From NCBI GenBank assembly GCA_964020155.1, contig OZ026547.1:4199595-4263594 (forward strand): a DNA stretch of 64,000 bases. The letters run 5' to 3'. Positions within the stretch are counted from its first letter, which is position 1; every line of letters begins with the position of its first letter. Under the pieces are notes generated by a model. The model did no database searches, was not told where the DNA came from, and worked only from the letters and a program-made list of their open reading frames with translations. Positions 10,816 to 22,569 of the stretch are shown piece after piece. The position numbers and the translations under genes are program-made. The stretch comes from Chondrilla cf. caribensis (lineage: Eukaryota; Porifera; Demospongiae; Chondrillida; Chondrillidae).

Positions 10816-11833
10816 AGTGAAGTGATTGAGTATGACAGGAAATCACCCATTCCTTAGTACCCACACTCTTCACTCATTGTGTTTGATGTGTGATTTGAGA
10901 GTACTCGAATGACACACAAAAAGACTCTAAATATTGCACACCACGTCTATGAGGTGCATGGCCTAACAATGTGGGAGTGCATGGCTCCCAGTTGTACCAA
11001 TGTAATTACTTCCAATGATTAATCAATTATTCATTTGATAACTGTGAAGGGGTAATTGAATAGAAAATCATGTGTATGTACCCATCAACATATCTCCCAT
11101 TCCACTATTATCCCTATGTCCTAGTATGTAGTGTAATTAAGGTTTAGTGTAAACGCAGGAGGTAATAATAAAAGAACACCCCTCCCCCACCTTATAACCC
11201 ACAACCTTATATCAATGGATTGTACTTTGAGAGTACATGAGAAACATTTGAAGAAAGGACTCTAAATATTGTACATCAAACCTATTAGGTTCAAGGGCTT
11301 ATGAGTGGGAGTGGCTTTGGTTTCGCCAACTTTACTTCTGGTGATTAATCAATTAATCCTTCAATTGTTATGAACTGATTATCAGATTAAGAACACAATG
11401 TCATACTATTCCTTGAACTTGTTCTCACGTACACAGCCAATATGTCCCACTTCACTACTATCCCAGTGTCCTAGTGCACCTGTGTAGTGTATAATAGTAT
11501 GATTATAGTAATTGAGTATAACAGGAAACCACCCACACCTCATTACCAATACTTTTCACTTAATACGTTTGATGTGTGATTTGAAAGTACTTGAATAATG
11601 CCTGAATATTGCATGGAAAAGACTCTAAATATTGCACACCAAAGTGCATGGCCTAATAATTTGGAAGTGGCTTTTAGTTGCACCAACATAATTACTTCCA
11701 ATGATTAATGTATTATACATTTGATTCTAATAATTAATTCAAAAACATGTGTAGGCACACATCAACATATCTCCCATCAGACTACTATCCCAGTCCTAGT
11801 GTGTAGTGTATATAATATTATAATTGAACTCAC
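10816..11833. repeat. Three tandem ~330-bp units downstream of the orphan leader exon
   Basis: Units start near 10,816, 11,150 and 11,515 and share AACAGGAAA-type starts, GACTCTAAATATTG and GATTAATCAATTA words. One unit of the same kind forms most of the intron of FReD gene 2 (26,960-27,297). So this is the intron-equivalent of a FReD gene, expanded by tandem duplication. Confidence 0.75.
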
Positions 11834-11915
11834 ATTGTGCATTTGTGGTGTGTGTTCCAGCTAGGATGAATCCAATAGTGAGGATGACTGGTGTGAGTAA
11901 ATTCTCCATTGTCAT
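11834..11915 (-). pseudogene. Orphan FReD leader exon (signal peptide only)
   Basis: On the minus strand an ATG at 11,915 opens MTMENLLTPVILTIGF...THTTNAQ and ends in phase 1 at CAAT|GTGAGT. This matches exon 1 of FReD gene 2 (27,298-27,379) almost base for base, including the upstream 5' UTR and TATA box. However, no FReD exon follows at lower coordinates within reach; instead there are tandem intron-type units and a CA tract. It is therefore an orphan leader, either left by deletion of its lectin exon or spliced to something not recognised. The leader itself is intact: no stop, good donor, functional-looking promoter. Confidence 0.8.
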
Positions 11916-12036
11916 CTTGTGTCAGTAGTTGAAGTAACTGCAGTGACCTCCAATGCAGGTTGATATCTTGACAATGTCCACTTGTTGTCTTTCTCCCTTT
12001 GAGCTGTTTGTGTTGTTGTAGGTGATCACTTCTCTT

Positions 12037-12045
12037 CTTTTATAG
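12037..12045 (-). promoter_or_regulatory. TATA box upstream of the orphan leader exon
   Basis: CTATAAAAG on the minus strand, about 120 bases before the ATG. It sits in the same context as the TATA box of FReD gene 2. Confidence 0.7.
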
Positions 12046-13915
12046 CCCAATCCCTGCAGACGTGTGTGGATGTGTGGTCCATATTTGGATGAACTTTCAA
12101 TATAATATTATGGTTGCTTTCCCTTTTATGGTCATCTGTATGATGATATTAATTTGAGCTATACTTAGACCTCATAGGATTACATCATAACTGGTACTGG
12201 TAACAATACCCTTCTTTACTACTAATCACAATATTTACAATACAATCTATCATAGACTTATTATAAGGTCACGCAGGTCCAATCATTTCCAAGTTGTGAA
12301 AATGGAATCTTAGAATAAGACGGATAAATTTTATTTTATTATTCATTTTACACATTTTATTAATGTCGTTGTGTTGAACTATAGATGATGTATACCTCTG
12401 TATCGTCTGTGTTTGAACACTGTTCTGATGTGCTTGACTGAGATGGTGCAGGCTAAGTTGGCTAAAACATCCTTTTGTCTTCCTGACCAATACATACTGT
12501 ACTGCTACACCCCTGATTTGCGTATATGTATGGTAGTGTCATTTTCATGCCAGCTTTCCAGACCTTTAATCTGCTAGGGGAAGATAATTTAGGGAATAGC
12601 TTGCCAGACTGAGACGATTCCTCTCAACACAACTCTATGGTATCATTCACGATAGTGGTTGTGTCAACGATGAGGTTTCTGCAACTATAATTTTAGTGGT
12701 CTAGGAATATGGTTCTTGGAGCATGTGTTTGGATGAAAATTCCAGATTTAATCATTAAACAGTTACAGTAAGAAATATTATCCCATCATAGTTCAATAAA
12801 CTTAATAGAAGTACAGCATGCATGCACGGCTTATAAGTACAACACTGAACAGCTTATTCTGTAAGAATGTAGTATATACCTCCAATTTGTGACAAACAAT
12901 TCAATTACAACAAGAATCAACTCACAGTACAGAAATCTGTTAGTCTAATAAATCATCGGCTGCAGCAGTTCAAAGTTTATTGAACTTAATATCCCCTTTT
13001 GTGTTTCAAATGAATAAACATGATTTGTAGCTTTTAATTTTGTGGCTTCCTAAACCTGTTGACCTCTATAGCTATATGCTGATCCTTATTATTATAATGG
13101 AATAGTGCATAATATACTACATCTTATTTAAAGGTGTTAGTAGATGTTATGGCTCAATGTGATTGAAGTGGATATAAGGTTGCTATGCCTTAATGTAATC
13201 TCATCAAAGAACATTATTGCATAGACTGAACTATATTGAAAACACTGTCATTCCTCTAAAATGCTGTGTATTGTTATTAAGAGTAGACATTCCAATTTTG
13301 GTCTGTCAATGTGATTGAAATAACAAGAGAACTTGTTATGTGATCATGTCATCTCACTGGAGCCATCTTTGACCATTTATGGTAATGAGGGACCTTTGTT
13401 GAAAACACCAACTGTCAATAAACATGTTCCTGTGTAAACATTGTTCACCTGTTTACATTGTTTGTTTTTCATTTTCCGGTTACTGATGTACTGATCAGGT
13501 GCACACTATTTGTCGCATGTTGTCATTATTTTTAATGTTGTTGTTGATGTTTTGTGAATATTGATTACACAGTGGTAATGTAACAAGTCCAAAATTAAGT
13601 TCACTTTGTCATGTGACAGTCACATGACCAATATTATGTTATACAGGAAGTGTTGCCATACAGTACATGACCATAGGTTGATGGTATCATGTGACAGTCA
13701 CATGACTGACGTATATGTATTACTGAAAATATCCTGTTCCTGTCAACAGTACTTCTGTGTATGTGTATAATGTTCATTCTGTGTACATGTGATCTGTGGA
13801 TTAGTATGACTACATGCACCTGTGTATGTGAAGATTGGCATTGATGTGCACATACACTACACATCACATGCGTGCATATGATGCACACATGAATGTATGT
13901 ACCACACACAAACCA
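12046..13915. other. Intergenic, includes a segment duplicated at 17,955-18,485
   Basis: No gene is recognised. Bases 12,855-13,395 are matched by 17,955-18,485 (shared AATCATCGGCTGCAGCAGTTC, AATAAACATG and ATATGCTGATCCTTATTAT words), at roughly 90 percent by eye. Paired TGTGACAGTCACATGAC palindromic words occur near 13,613 and 13,691. Confidence 0.6.
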
Positions 13916-14526
<611 letters not shown>

Positions 14527-14527
14527 T

Positions 14528-14533
14528 TTTATT
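14528..14533 (-). terminator. Poly(A) signal of FReD gene 1
   Basis: AATAAA on the minus strand, 33 bases beyond the TAA stop at 14,567-14,569. Confidence 0.7.
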
Positions 14534-14566
14534 GTAATTCTTCACACTGGGATTGTTGCTCTTGTG

Positions 14567-15441
14567 TTAGTCACGAGGTTGTAGCTTCATTTCAGTGAAC
14601 TTCATGGCATTCTGTTTTCCATGAGCTAAAGCATGCCAGTGAATTGAACCCAAGCTTGTCCCATAGCGATATTGTCCATTAAGGTCAGAATGGTAGCAGC
14701 TCTTGTACCACCACCCTCCTCTTGATGAACTACTAGCACAGTTACTACTACTCTGATCATTGTCTCTATCTTTAGTGGTAAACTTCATACCATTATGATA
14801 GGTTAGCTGGTCACGGACAGCACTGGTCCAGTTGTGGTATCCCACATCTAATATGTAGTTAGTACTAGGACCATTGACGTTGAAGAAATCATAGTGAGCA
14901 TGTCTGTAGCTCCCAAAGAAATCGGCTAAATCGACTCTTAGTTCTGTTCTCGGTGCTGCTGAGGTCAAGCAGTGTATATGGTCCAGTCCAAGCCAGAATT
15001 CTCTCTTGAGGTTCCCAAATCCAGTGACATAGTCTGCCCAGTTCCTGTAGAAATCCTCAGATCCGTCTCTTCTTCTCTGAAAGACAGTCCACCCTCCATT
15101 CTTCATATCGCAGAAGACATTAAATGGTTTTCCACATCCAGGGTCAATAGTGTAGACTCCATTTTGTCTACAACCTCTTTGATAGGCCTCTCTACACTGT
15201 TTAACAGGTGTTGATGGACCTGTGTGAGTACATCCAGCACTTATGTAGGATAGAGTAGTCATTATATGTGAGGTCCCACTTTCATGTGTGTATGTAGTTG
15301 TATAGTGAGTGAGGTTCTACATACAATTGTGTAATAATCAAGACTGTATGTATACTGTATATTCTACTCACATTGTCCATATGCTGTAGTAGCTAGTAGA
15401 AGTATGGCAATAGTTGTTGATCCGCAACTAAAGTTGATCAT
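14567..15441 (-). CDS. Secreted fibrinogen-related-domain lectin (FReD gene 1), two exons
   Basis: Model: complement(join(14567..15219,15372..15441)), 240 aa. Exon 1 (ATG at 15,441) encodes a signal peptide (about residues 1-22, MINFSCGSTT...TTAYG) and ends in phase 1 at CAAT|GTGAGT. The acceptor CAG|GTCC at 15,219 completes a Cys codon. Exon 2 is a complete fibrinogen C-terminal domain of the ficolin/tenascin/angiopoietin type: CREAYQRGC, DPGCGKPFNVFCDM, GGWTVFQRRRDGSEDF, WADYVTGFG, EFWLGLDHIH, the DRDND calcium loop, SNCAS...GGWWYKSC, DLNGQY and a C-terminal MKFTEMKLQPRD. Such domains bind acetylated sugars, often in innate recognition. There is no collagen or coiled-coil stalk, so this is a bare FReD. 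Upstream lies a TATA box (15,532-15,540). Decayed relatives lie at 16,915 and 23,517, and an intact paralogue at 25,967-27,379. Confidence 0.92.
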
Positions 15442-15531
15442 GTTCTTGTTCCTGAGCTGTAACGTTCTCTGTAGTCCGTGTTCTCTTTCTCCTTGATCTC
15501 TCTTATTTGTTTCTGTGTGTTGATTTGTGTT

Positions 15532-15540
15532 CTTTTATAG
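15532..15540 (-). promoter_or_regulatory. TATA box of FReD gene 1
   Basis: CTATAAAAG on the minus strand, about 90 bases upstream of the ATG. The same element precedes the other two FReD-type leader exons. Confidence 0.75.
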
Positions 15541-16914
15541 CATTGGTTAGTGGGTGTGTACATATGGGAGTTGCATTACCATGACAATATGTTGGTTGCC
15601 TTAGTAACACACCTGATGTCACTCTCTGTCCTGAGTAAAAAACAAGTGGTGTGTGTTGTGTTCTCAGAAAGACTTAGTGAATTTTCTTGTGTTCTTGAGT
15701 TTCCAATGATAGGTTTAAGGATCTATAAACAATTTTCTTCAAAGAATGTATTCCTATCAATGAGGTGTCATATTTCAATGTACTGATTTATTGAATAAGC
15801 CAAACATTTCCATAAGCAATTTGCCCGGTAGTTGGTGTACTTCACTGCTTGACTTATGCACTGTGGTGAACTCATCAGTGTTGTCCGTCTGTCATACTAT
15901 ATAAACCTCACAATCAGTACATGATGTTTCTATATAAAACACAACCTCTGTGCAGTCATACATACACAAACTTACTAGCACTATGCAGTGTTCATGATCA
16001 CTACATTTGTGCAGTTGTTGATATGATATGAACAGTGTTCATACAGGTATCAATGCTCAATTAGGTAGCACATGTGGTGTGTGAGGTATGTGCTCTAGAG
16101 AACTCTTGTTTGTTTAATGATGAACTGAACTAGCTGTATTAAGTTACAATTTATAATATATACTAACTCAGACTCAGTCTGACAGGCTTGCGAAAGGCCT
16201 GTATCTGTGCACGTATGGCAGTTTCGAATTTGCCACACATTATGTCATTCAACATGTGAGCTTAGATGATGTCATTGGTAACACTTAGTCGTGCAGTGAT
16301 ACTGATCACTTGAATTATCATGGAGTGGAGTGTATTGGTACTCTGTACATGGAGATGACCCAGAAAAGATGGTGGCTCTACACCTGAAATGCATTAATTT
16401 GTGTCAAATTTCACATATAAAACTCAATCAACATATTTGAGCATTTTGTAGTTTGCGATTGTGATGATCGGTAGTTGTGATGGACAGTAAAAATACAAAG
16501 GAAAAACATTGTTTTTGTGTCAAACTGGTGAATGGGCAGGTGGGACTTGCGTTGTCATGACAGGATGGAGGTCGCCATGGTATTACACCAGATGTCACAT
16601 TTTTTTCTGACTGTATAAAACTTATGTTGTGTTTTCCGAAAGTGAATTTTCATGTACTCTGTGTATCCAGTGATGGGTTTAAGGCTCTATAAACTATTTT
16701 CTTCAAAGAATGTATTCCTATCAATGAGGTATCATGTTTCAATGTGCTGGTTTTGAAATAAGGTCAACATTTCTATAAGCAATTTGCTTTGTATTCAGTG
16801 TACCTCACTGCCCCATACCATAGATACTGTATACCCTCTATGCCCATACTTATGCATAGCTCTATTGTAGTAGACTGAGTGTTTCCATGGTAACACGGTA
16901 GGACTTCAGTCTCA
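15541..16914. repeat. FReD upstream region, duplicated
   Basis: 15,545-15,850 and 16,535-16,830 are diverged copies of the same sequence (shared TTCTTCAAAGAATGTATTCC, CTATCAATGAGGT and TTTCAATGT words). A third, poorer copy is at about 17,450-17,600. They look like the upstream flanks of successive FReD copies in a tandem array. No coding region is recognised apart from that. Confidence 0.65.
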
Positions 16915-17145
16915 CTAGTGTCTAGCATTGAGTTTCATTTCAGCAAAATTCAGTGAATGGTCACTTCCAAAGAACTGTCTCTCCTGGGTGTTCTGTCTTG
17001 ATGGTAGATACCATTCAGTTGTAAACACATGTAGTTGTTGTACCACCATCCTCCCCCTAATAGGCTTGTGCACAGTTCTGACTACTATACAAGTCATTGT
17101 CTCTGTCATGTGGAGAGAATGCCATTCCTTTAATTAAGGTTACCT
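16915..17145 (-). pseudogene. Decayed FReD C-terminal fragment
   Basis: Read on the minus strand, pieces of the fibrinogen domain are recognisable in different frames: a HDRDNDL calcium loop, NCAQ, LNGIYHQDRTPR and NFAEMKLNAR at the end. They are separated by frameshifts and by in-frame stops (for example after NCAQAY). The N-terminal half of the domain and the leader exon are missing. It resembles FReD gene 2 more than gene 1 at HDRDNDL and NFAEM. Confidence 0.85.
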
Positions 17146-18734
17146 CCACCACTGCCACACAGTATAGTTGTTTATACATGTGCTGTAACAGAGTAACAAT
17201 TATTACAGAAAACACTGCCTCATACCCTCAATGAGGCCATGGCACTACTTTGAACCAGTTAGTAACTAGTTTCAGACACACGAGGTCTGTGAGAGTGGGT
17301 TTGTATGAACCCCATGACCAGCCCCCAGTTACAAACCTTTTACTTATTATACTCAATCACATGTTCAGATTCACTATTGGGCTGGTATGTGGAAGCGTAG
17401 AGTATCTATGGTGCAACACATATCATCAAACACGTACCATACATTCAATTCCAGTTGTGTTCTCAGTAAGTGAATTTTATTGTATTATTTTGTCTCCAGT
17501 AATTATTTGTAGGTCGAAGGTTCAATAAGCAATTTTCTCCATGGGAATCCTAATCAAGGCATCGGAGTGTTATTTCAATTTACTAAATAAGTACATATAT
17601 GGAATAAGAACTCAATCTTGTGGCGTTATACTGTATGATATCAACAGATGCTATAATACTGGTTATGACATGGTCAGTCGGTGTGAAACATAAAATCAAT
17701 GAACACCTGTGTACCTTTCACACTGTAATTGTACATGTGCACATACAGTATATGTGTAAGTGCATACATTGTACATGTGTACATACAGTACATGTGCATG
17801 TACATACTTGTCTACATTGACATCAACCCACACAAATTGAAATGTAACAGTTGTTTCTGTTCATAACACAGAGTAGAAGTGAACAACAGTGTTTTTCAAA
17901 GAGCATACATAGGTGCTAAATATCTTTCTTGGATATCCCGTGTGCTGATGAAGTAAGAATGTAGTGTACACCTCCAATTTGTGACATACAATTCAATTAT
18001 GTATACAACAAGAATCAATTCACAGTAAAGGAAATCTGTTAGTTTAATAAATCATCGGCTGCAGCAGTTCAAAGTTCATTGAACGTAATATTCCATTCTG
18101 TGTTTCAAATGAATAAACATGTTTGAATCTTTTTATTTTTGTATTGTAGCTTAATGAACCTGTTGACCCTATAGCTATATGCTGATCCTTATTATAATGG
18201 AATAGTGCATAACATACTACATCTTATTTAAAGGTATTTGTAGATGTTATGGCTCAATGTGATTGAAGTGAATATAAGGTTGCTATGCCTCAATGTAATC
18301 CCTTTGAAAAACTTATTGAATGGACTGAACTATTGTATTGAAATGCTGGGTATTGTTTAGACATTCCAAGAGTAGACATTCCAATTTTGGTTGGTCACTG
18401 TAATTGAAATAACAAGAGAACTTGTTTCGTGATCATGTCATATGACTGGAACCATCTTTGGTCATTTATGGTAATGGGGGACCTTACATGTAGTAATACA
18501 TAGTAATAGCAATACATGTAGTGAACTAATTTGGTTTACTAAACACTGGTAATCTAGTGGTTGCCTATATTAGCATATACAGTGGTGTGGAATCATCATA
18601 ATGGGCAAATATTATGTATACTGTACATAATGGGACAGACTAGACTGTATATCATATTGGATGAGACAGTGAGATTATGAGCATTGAATGTTACTATTTT
18701 TTGACTAGCACAACAACCAATGGTCATGAACATG
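17146..18734. other. Intergenic, no intact gene
   Basis: It contains the third diverged copy of the FReD upstream flank (about 17,450-17,600), a GTACATGTG-rich stretch (17,735-17,815) and the segment duplicated from 12,855-13,395 (17,955-18,485). Short ORFs have no recognisable content. Confidence 0.55.
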
Positions 18735-19330
18735 GGAGGACATGACATGTTAATAAACTGTACAGTGTACACTGTGTTGTACATGATGTCTGTACATGCT
18801 GTACAGTGTACACTGTGTTGTACATGAGATTTGTCCATACTGTACAGTGTGGACTGTGTTGTACATGAGATCTGTACATACTGTACAGTGTGTACTGTGT
18901 TGTACATGGATCTGTACATGCTGTACAGTGTGTACTGTGTTGTATATGAGATTTGTACATACTGTACAGTGTGTACTGTGTTGTACATGACATATGTACA
19001 TATGTACAGCGTGCACTGTGTTGTACATGAGATCTGTACATACTGCACAGTGTGTACTGTGTTGTACATGAGATCTGTACATACTGTACCATGTGTACTG
19101 TATTGTACACGACATCTGTATATGATGTACAGTGTATACTGTGCTGTACATGAGAACTGTACATACTGTACACTGTGTACTGTGTTGTACATGAGATTTG
19201 TACATACTGTACAGTTTGTACTTTATTGTACATGACATCTTAAGTGTGTACTGTTTTGTACATAAGATCTTTACATACTGCACGATACATACTATGTTGT
19301 ACATGAGATCTGTCCATGAGATCTGGGCAT
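18735..19330. repeat. 41-bp minisatellite, about 14 units
   Basis: Head-to-tail 41-bp units of the type GTACATGAGATCTGTACATA then CTGTACAGTGTGTACTGTGTT, with scattered substitutions and a few length variants near both ends. The unit is rich in self-complementary words (TGTACA, AGATCT). Because 41 is not a multiple of three, all frames cycle through the same peptide and open ORFs appear on both strands. They are a by-product of the repeat. Confidence 0.93.
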
Positions 19331-19827
19331 GCAGTACATGTCATCTACACTTGATCATATTCTTACATCTGGTGTGCCAATACATGCATACTCAAATGAA
19401 TGTATTGTGGGTATGATATGTATGCCATTTGTTCGTGCATAACCTGTATTGTATTTGCATTTATGTACGTATGTTCTGTATATGTGTATGTGTTTGAGAT
19501 TTTTATTGTGTAAAATTGTTGAAAAGTTAAATTTTGTTCGAGGACAGTTATACATTGTCAAATTTGGTTTTATTTGCGTTTAAGTCAGAATAATATGTAC
19601 ATTAATTTTGTACTTTTATGATATTTGACCACCATCACTCAGTAACTATTTAAATTAATTCATTTACTTATATGATCACATTGGATTCACAATAATATTC
19701 ATTACAATATTATAATATGCTTGACTACCTTCTAACATGGTAACATGATATCATTGTGTATTGAAAGGTACATACACCATACTTGTGGTGTATGTAACTC
19801 ATTTATTGTAATTTTTGTTTAAGATCC
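19331..19827. other. Intergenic flank, related to 25,540-25,860
   Basis: No gene. GTGTATGTGTTTGAGATTT and AAATTTTGTTCGAGGA-like words recur near 25,670-25,730, which suggests a duplicated 3' flank. Confidence 0.45.
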
Positions 19828-20007
19828 TTTTTTGTATGTAAATCTCAAGAAGCTCCAGGTAGAGTTCTTCAATCCCTTTGTCAGCACACAGACGCACTTC
19901 AATGTCCCCCTCCACTTCCTGGGGTAGAGTACGACAGAACCAGGGCATTCCAGGTTGTGCACAGCAGTTGTTACCAGTACCACAACCTTCTCCGTCCCAC
20001 AGAGGGT
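19828..20007 (-). pseudogene. Truncated C-terminal exon fragment of a collagen/fibrinogen-like lectin
   Basis: The minus strand encodes the last ~58 residues of the same family as the gene at 21,365-22,495 (PLWDGEGCGTGNNCCAQ, PWFCRTLPQE, GDIEVRLCA, LYLELLEIYIQ). The frame is unbroken, with a short deletion and changes near the end (ADKGIEE for the gene's ATQGTNDED). It stops exactly where the 31-bp minisatellite begins, so the remaining ~320 codons are missing and it cannot be a functional gene by itself. Confidence 0.88.
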
Positions 20008-20012
20008 TATGT

Positions 20013-20400
20013 GTACATGTATATGTGCCTCATGTGTACATGTACCTCAGGTTGGTGGTATTGTGTGTACATGTACCTCAGGTTGATGGTATTGTGTGTA
20101 CATGTACCTCAGGTTGGTAGTATTGTGTGTACATGTACCTCAGGTTGGTGGTATTGTGTGTACATGTACCTCAGGTTGGTGGTATTGTGTGTACATGTAC
20201 CTCAGGTTGGTGGTATTGTGTGTACATGTACCTCAGGTTGGTGGTATTGTGTGTACATGTACCTCAGGTTGGTGGTATTGTGTGTACATGTACATCAGTT
20301 TGGTAGTATTGTATGTAATGTACCTCAGGTTGGTAGTAATGTGTGTACACGTACCTCAGGCTGGTGGTATTGTGTGTACATATATTTGTTCGTATTAGTC
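20013..20400. repeat. 31-bp minisatellite, about 12 units
   Basis: Unit GTGTACATGTACCTCAGG then TTGGTGGTATTGT, carrying the palindrome GTACATGTAC. Two more partial units follow at 20,484-20,552. The same unit reappears at 22,962-23,130, on the other side of the intact lectin gene. Confidence 0.93.
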
Positions 20401-20552
20401 TGTTTGGGTTTCACCCTCGGTATCAATTAGGCAAAGATGTCTGTATATCCGCTACAGCTTCTCGAGAGGTACTTTAGCTATTACATGTACCTCAGGTTGG
20501 TAGTATTGTGTGAACGTGTACCATTGGTTGGTGGTATTGTGTGTACATGTAT

Positions 20553-21364
20553 TTGTCTGTTCCATATTCTCTAAAGACCCTTTGCCTGTAAACAGAGTTT
20601 ATGATCACTTGCCTGTATGCAGATACTAAGACTATTGTACATCTACTATAATATAAGTATATAATATGACAATGATTGAGCAATCATAGGATTTTTGGTA
20701 AGGGAGAAGGGGTCATGTATTAGCCATAACGACCTTCTCAGAAATGTTGACCTACAATGATTTGAAATGTTTTCATTACCAACAATACAATGTTTATATA
20801 CGGCACTGCTGCAGATACCACAAAAGTATCTTTATTGTTCACTTCACTCGCTTCCATAGATTTGTTCATCTGGTAGAGAAATTTATATGCAGAATGTCCC
20901 ATGCAAATGGATGCAATCATTTCAATTTGAAATGCTACATTTTGATTGGTGCTTACCAGCATCCTTTAAAACATATGACGTTCAACCTTCATGCAATCTT
21001 CTAATATGTCAGTCATTCACCACCTATACTACATATATTATTATTACCTCTGCATTGTATGCCTGCTGAGAATTCCTGCTAACATATGAATTTGTGTTAT
21101 GTATTATTCAATGCTTGAAAATATTGCAGGATGAGTGATATTCAATAATACTATGCATTGTATGTGATATGGATGCAGTTGAATTAATCTCACAGTGTCA
21201 TGCTAAATGAGAGTGTGACTGATATTGAATGGTTTGATGTGACATGGATCATTGAGGCAAAGTTACTAGAGTCCTACAGTGCTGTGATAGAGAACAATGT
21301 GTTGTGTATGTATGCAGGGATATTAGTGAGTGTGGCCACAGACTATTGTGCTTGAATGAGCTCA
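20553..21364. other. Intergenic, no gene seen
   Basis: AT-rich 3' flank of the lectin gene. Overlapping short ORFs on both strands near 20,740-21,000 show no recognisable motif. Confidence 0.5.
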
Positions 21365-22495
21365 TTACTGAAGGTAAATCTCTAGGAGCTCTAGGTACAG
21401 GTCCTCATCATTGGTGCCTTGAGTAGCACACAGACGTACTTCAATGTCCCCCTCCACTTCCTGTGGTAGAGTACGACAGAACCAGGGCATTCCAGGTTGT
21501 GCACAGCAGTTGTTACCAGTACCACAACCCTCTCCATCCCACAGAGGGTCATCATCATAAATCTGGCTGTTATCAAATGTTCCAGTATTCCCTGATTCAC
21601 AATAGTAGTGATCACCAACAAATGAAGGAGGAGCTCGACCTGGGTACTTGGCACATGGACAGTTATCTATACCATTGTAGTTATGATCATCAGAGAGTCC
21701 CACAGCATAGGTCCATATGTGCTTTCTAGGAGATCCGTATGTTATGGACATACCATCAACGTAGTAGGAGTTGATGTCTTTAGGTCCACGGTAGCCATCT
21801 GGGCTTCCTCTTTGGTACCCGATAGCTTGTCCACACACCTTGTTGTACTTCATTCTGTGAGCAGGGAAGGTAACTGATGAACAGCTAGCACCACCACTTG
21901 TAGACCTAGCACAGAGGTTCTTTGGAGATGTTATCTGCCTCATGCCAGAAGGACAAGTAGCTCCATCTTCAGTCATGTTGATGTATGCGATTCTTGTCCA
22001 GCCTTTAGAGCCACAGTGCCAACTGTCCATGTTACAATAAAGTGGTCTAATAGTTGTAATCTGTCCTTCTTCGGTTGTCAACCAGTAGGACTGTAAAGGG
22101 GCTTTTGGGTTACACTGGTGTATCTGGTAGCAGGAACTAGCAGGAGAGTCCTTGGTCACACCCAGTGTACAGGGAGCGTTAATTTGTTCAACTTCTTCTC
22201 TGGTTTTATTCTTAATTTCCCTGTCAATGGTCTGTTGAAGCTTCTCTCGTATTGAGTGTTTGATCTGTTGAGCGTGAGTGAGTGTTAGGGACAATGTTCC
22301 TGGTGGACCTGGTGGTCCAGGTATTCCAAGTACTCCAGGTATGCCATTGGTCCCAGTACAAACAGAAGGTCCTTGTGGAAGTTGACACTGTGTGTCATTG
22401 TTGGTTTGTTGCTCTGTGTCTCTCGGATGGGATTTAGCAAGGATGCACCAACAGAAGTTGATCAGGCACAGGAGAAACAATCCTCTGGCAAACAT
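21365..22495 (-). CDS. Secreted short-collagen / fibrinogen-like lectin, single exon (376 aa)
   Basis: The ATG at 22,495 begins a signal peptide (about 1-20). Next comes a Cys-containing linker (37-46) and a short collagen stretch of six Gly-X-Y triplets (51-68, GIPGVLGIPGPPGPPG). A charged, probably helical segment (about 75-105) follows. Then comes a large Cys-rich C-terminal domain starting near SCYQIHQC (121), with YCNMDSWHCGSKGWTRIA (153-170) resembling the start of fibrinogen/intelectin-type domains, and highly characteristic blocks SFVGDHYYCESG, DDPLWDGEGCG and MPWFCRTLPQ. Proteins with this layout are abundant in sponges and cnidarians, and most are uncharacterised. Trimerisation through the collagen/helical region is inferred. 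Upstream is a TATA-type box. A truncated copy of its 3' end lies at 19,828-20,007, and minisatellites of one kind flank the gene on both sides. Confidence 0.9.
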   Translation of the reverse strand: MFARGLFLLCLINFCWCILAKSHPRDTEQQTNNDTQCQLPQGPSVCTGTNGIPGVLGIPGPPGPPGTLSLTLTHAQQIKHSIREKLQQTIDREIKNKTREEVEQINAPCTLGVTKDSPASSCYQIHQCNPKAPLQSYWLTTEEGQITTIRPLYCNMDSWHCGSKGWTRIAYINMTEDGATCPSGMRQITSPKNLCARSTSGGASCSSVTFPAHRMKYNKVCGQAIGYQRGSPDGYRGPKDINSYYVDGMSITYGSPRKHIWTYAVGLSDDHNYNGIDNCPCAKYPGRAPPSFVGDHYYCESGNTGTFDNSQIYDDDPLWDGEGCGTGNNCCAQPGMPWFCRTLPQEVEGDIEVRLCATQGTNDEDLYLELLEIYLQ

Positions 22496-22561
22496 TTGTT
22501 CAGAGTTCTTAGTGCAACCAACTCGTTGAGCTTAACTAGCTATTTGCCCTAGCTGCACTGG

Positions 22562-22569
22562 TTTATATA
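22562..22569 (-). promoter_or_regulatory. TATA box of the collagen/fibrinogen-like lectin gene
   Basis: TATATAAA on the minus strand, about 70 bases upstream of the ATG. Confidence 0.7.

Noticed and set aside
18596..19304. Long overlapping ORFs on both strands (up to 198 codons) with repeating YNTVHTVQY-like peptide
   Set aside because: They are produced by the 41-bp minisatellite; the period is not a multiple of three, so all frames show the same cycling peptide.
19957..20430. ORFs of 100-157 codons with repeating VHVPQVGGIVCTCTSGWWY
   Set aside because: By-product of the 31-bp minisatellite.
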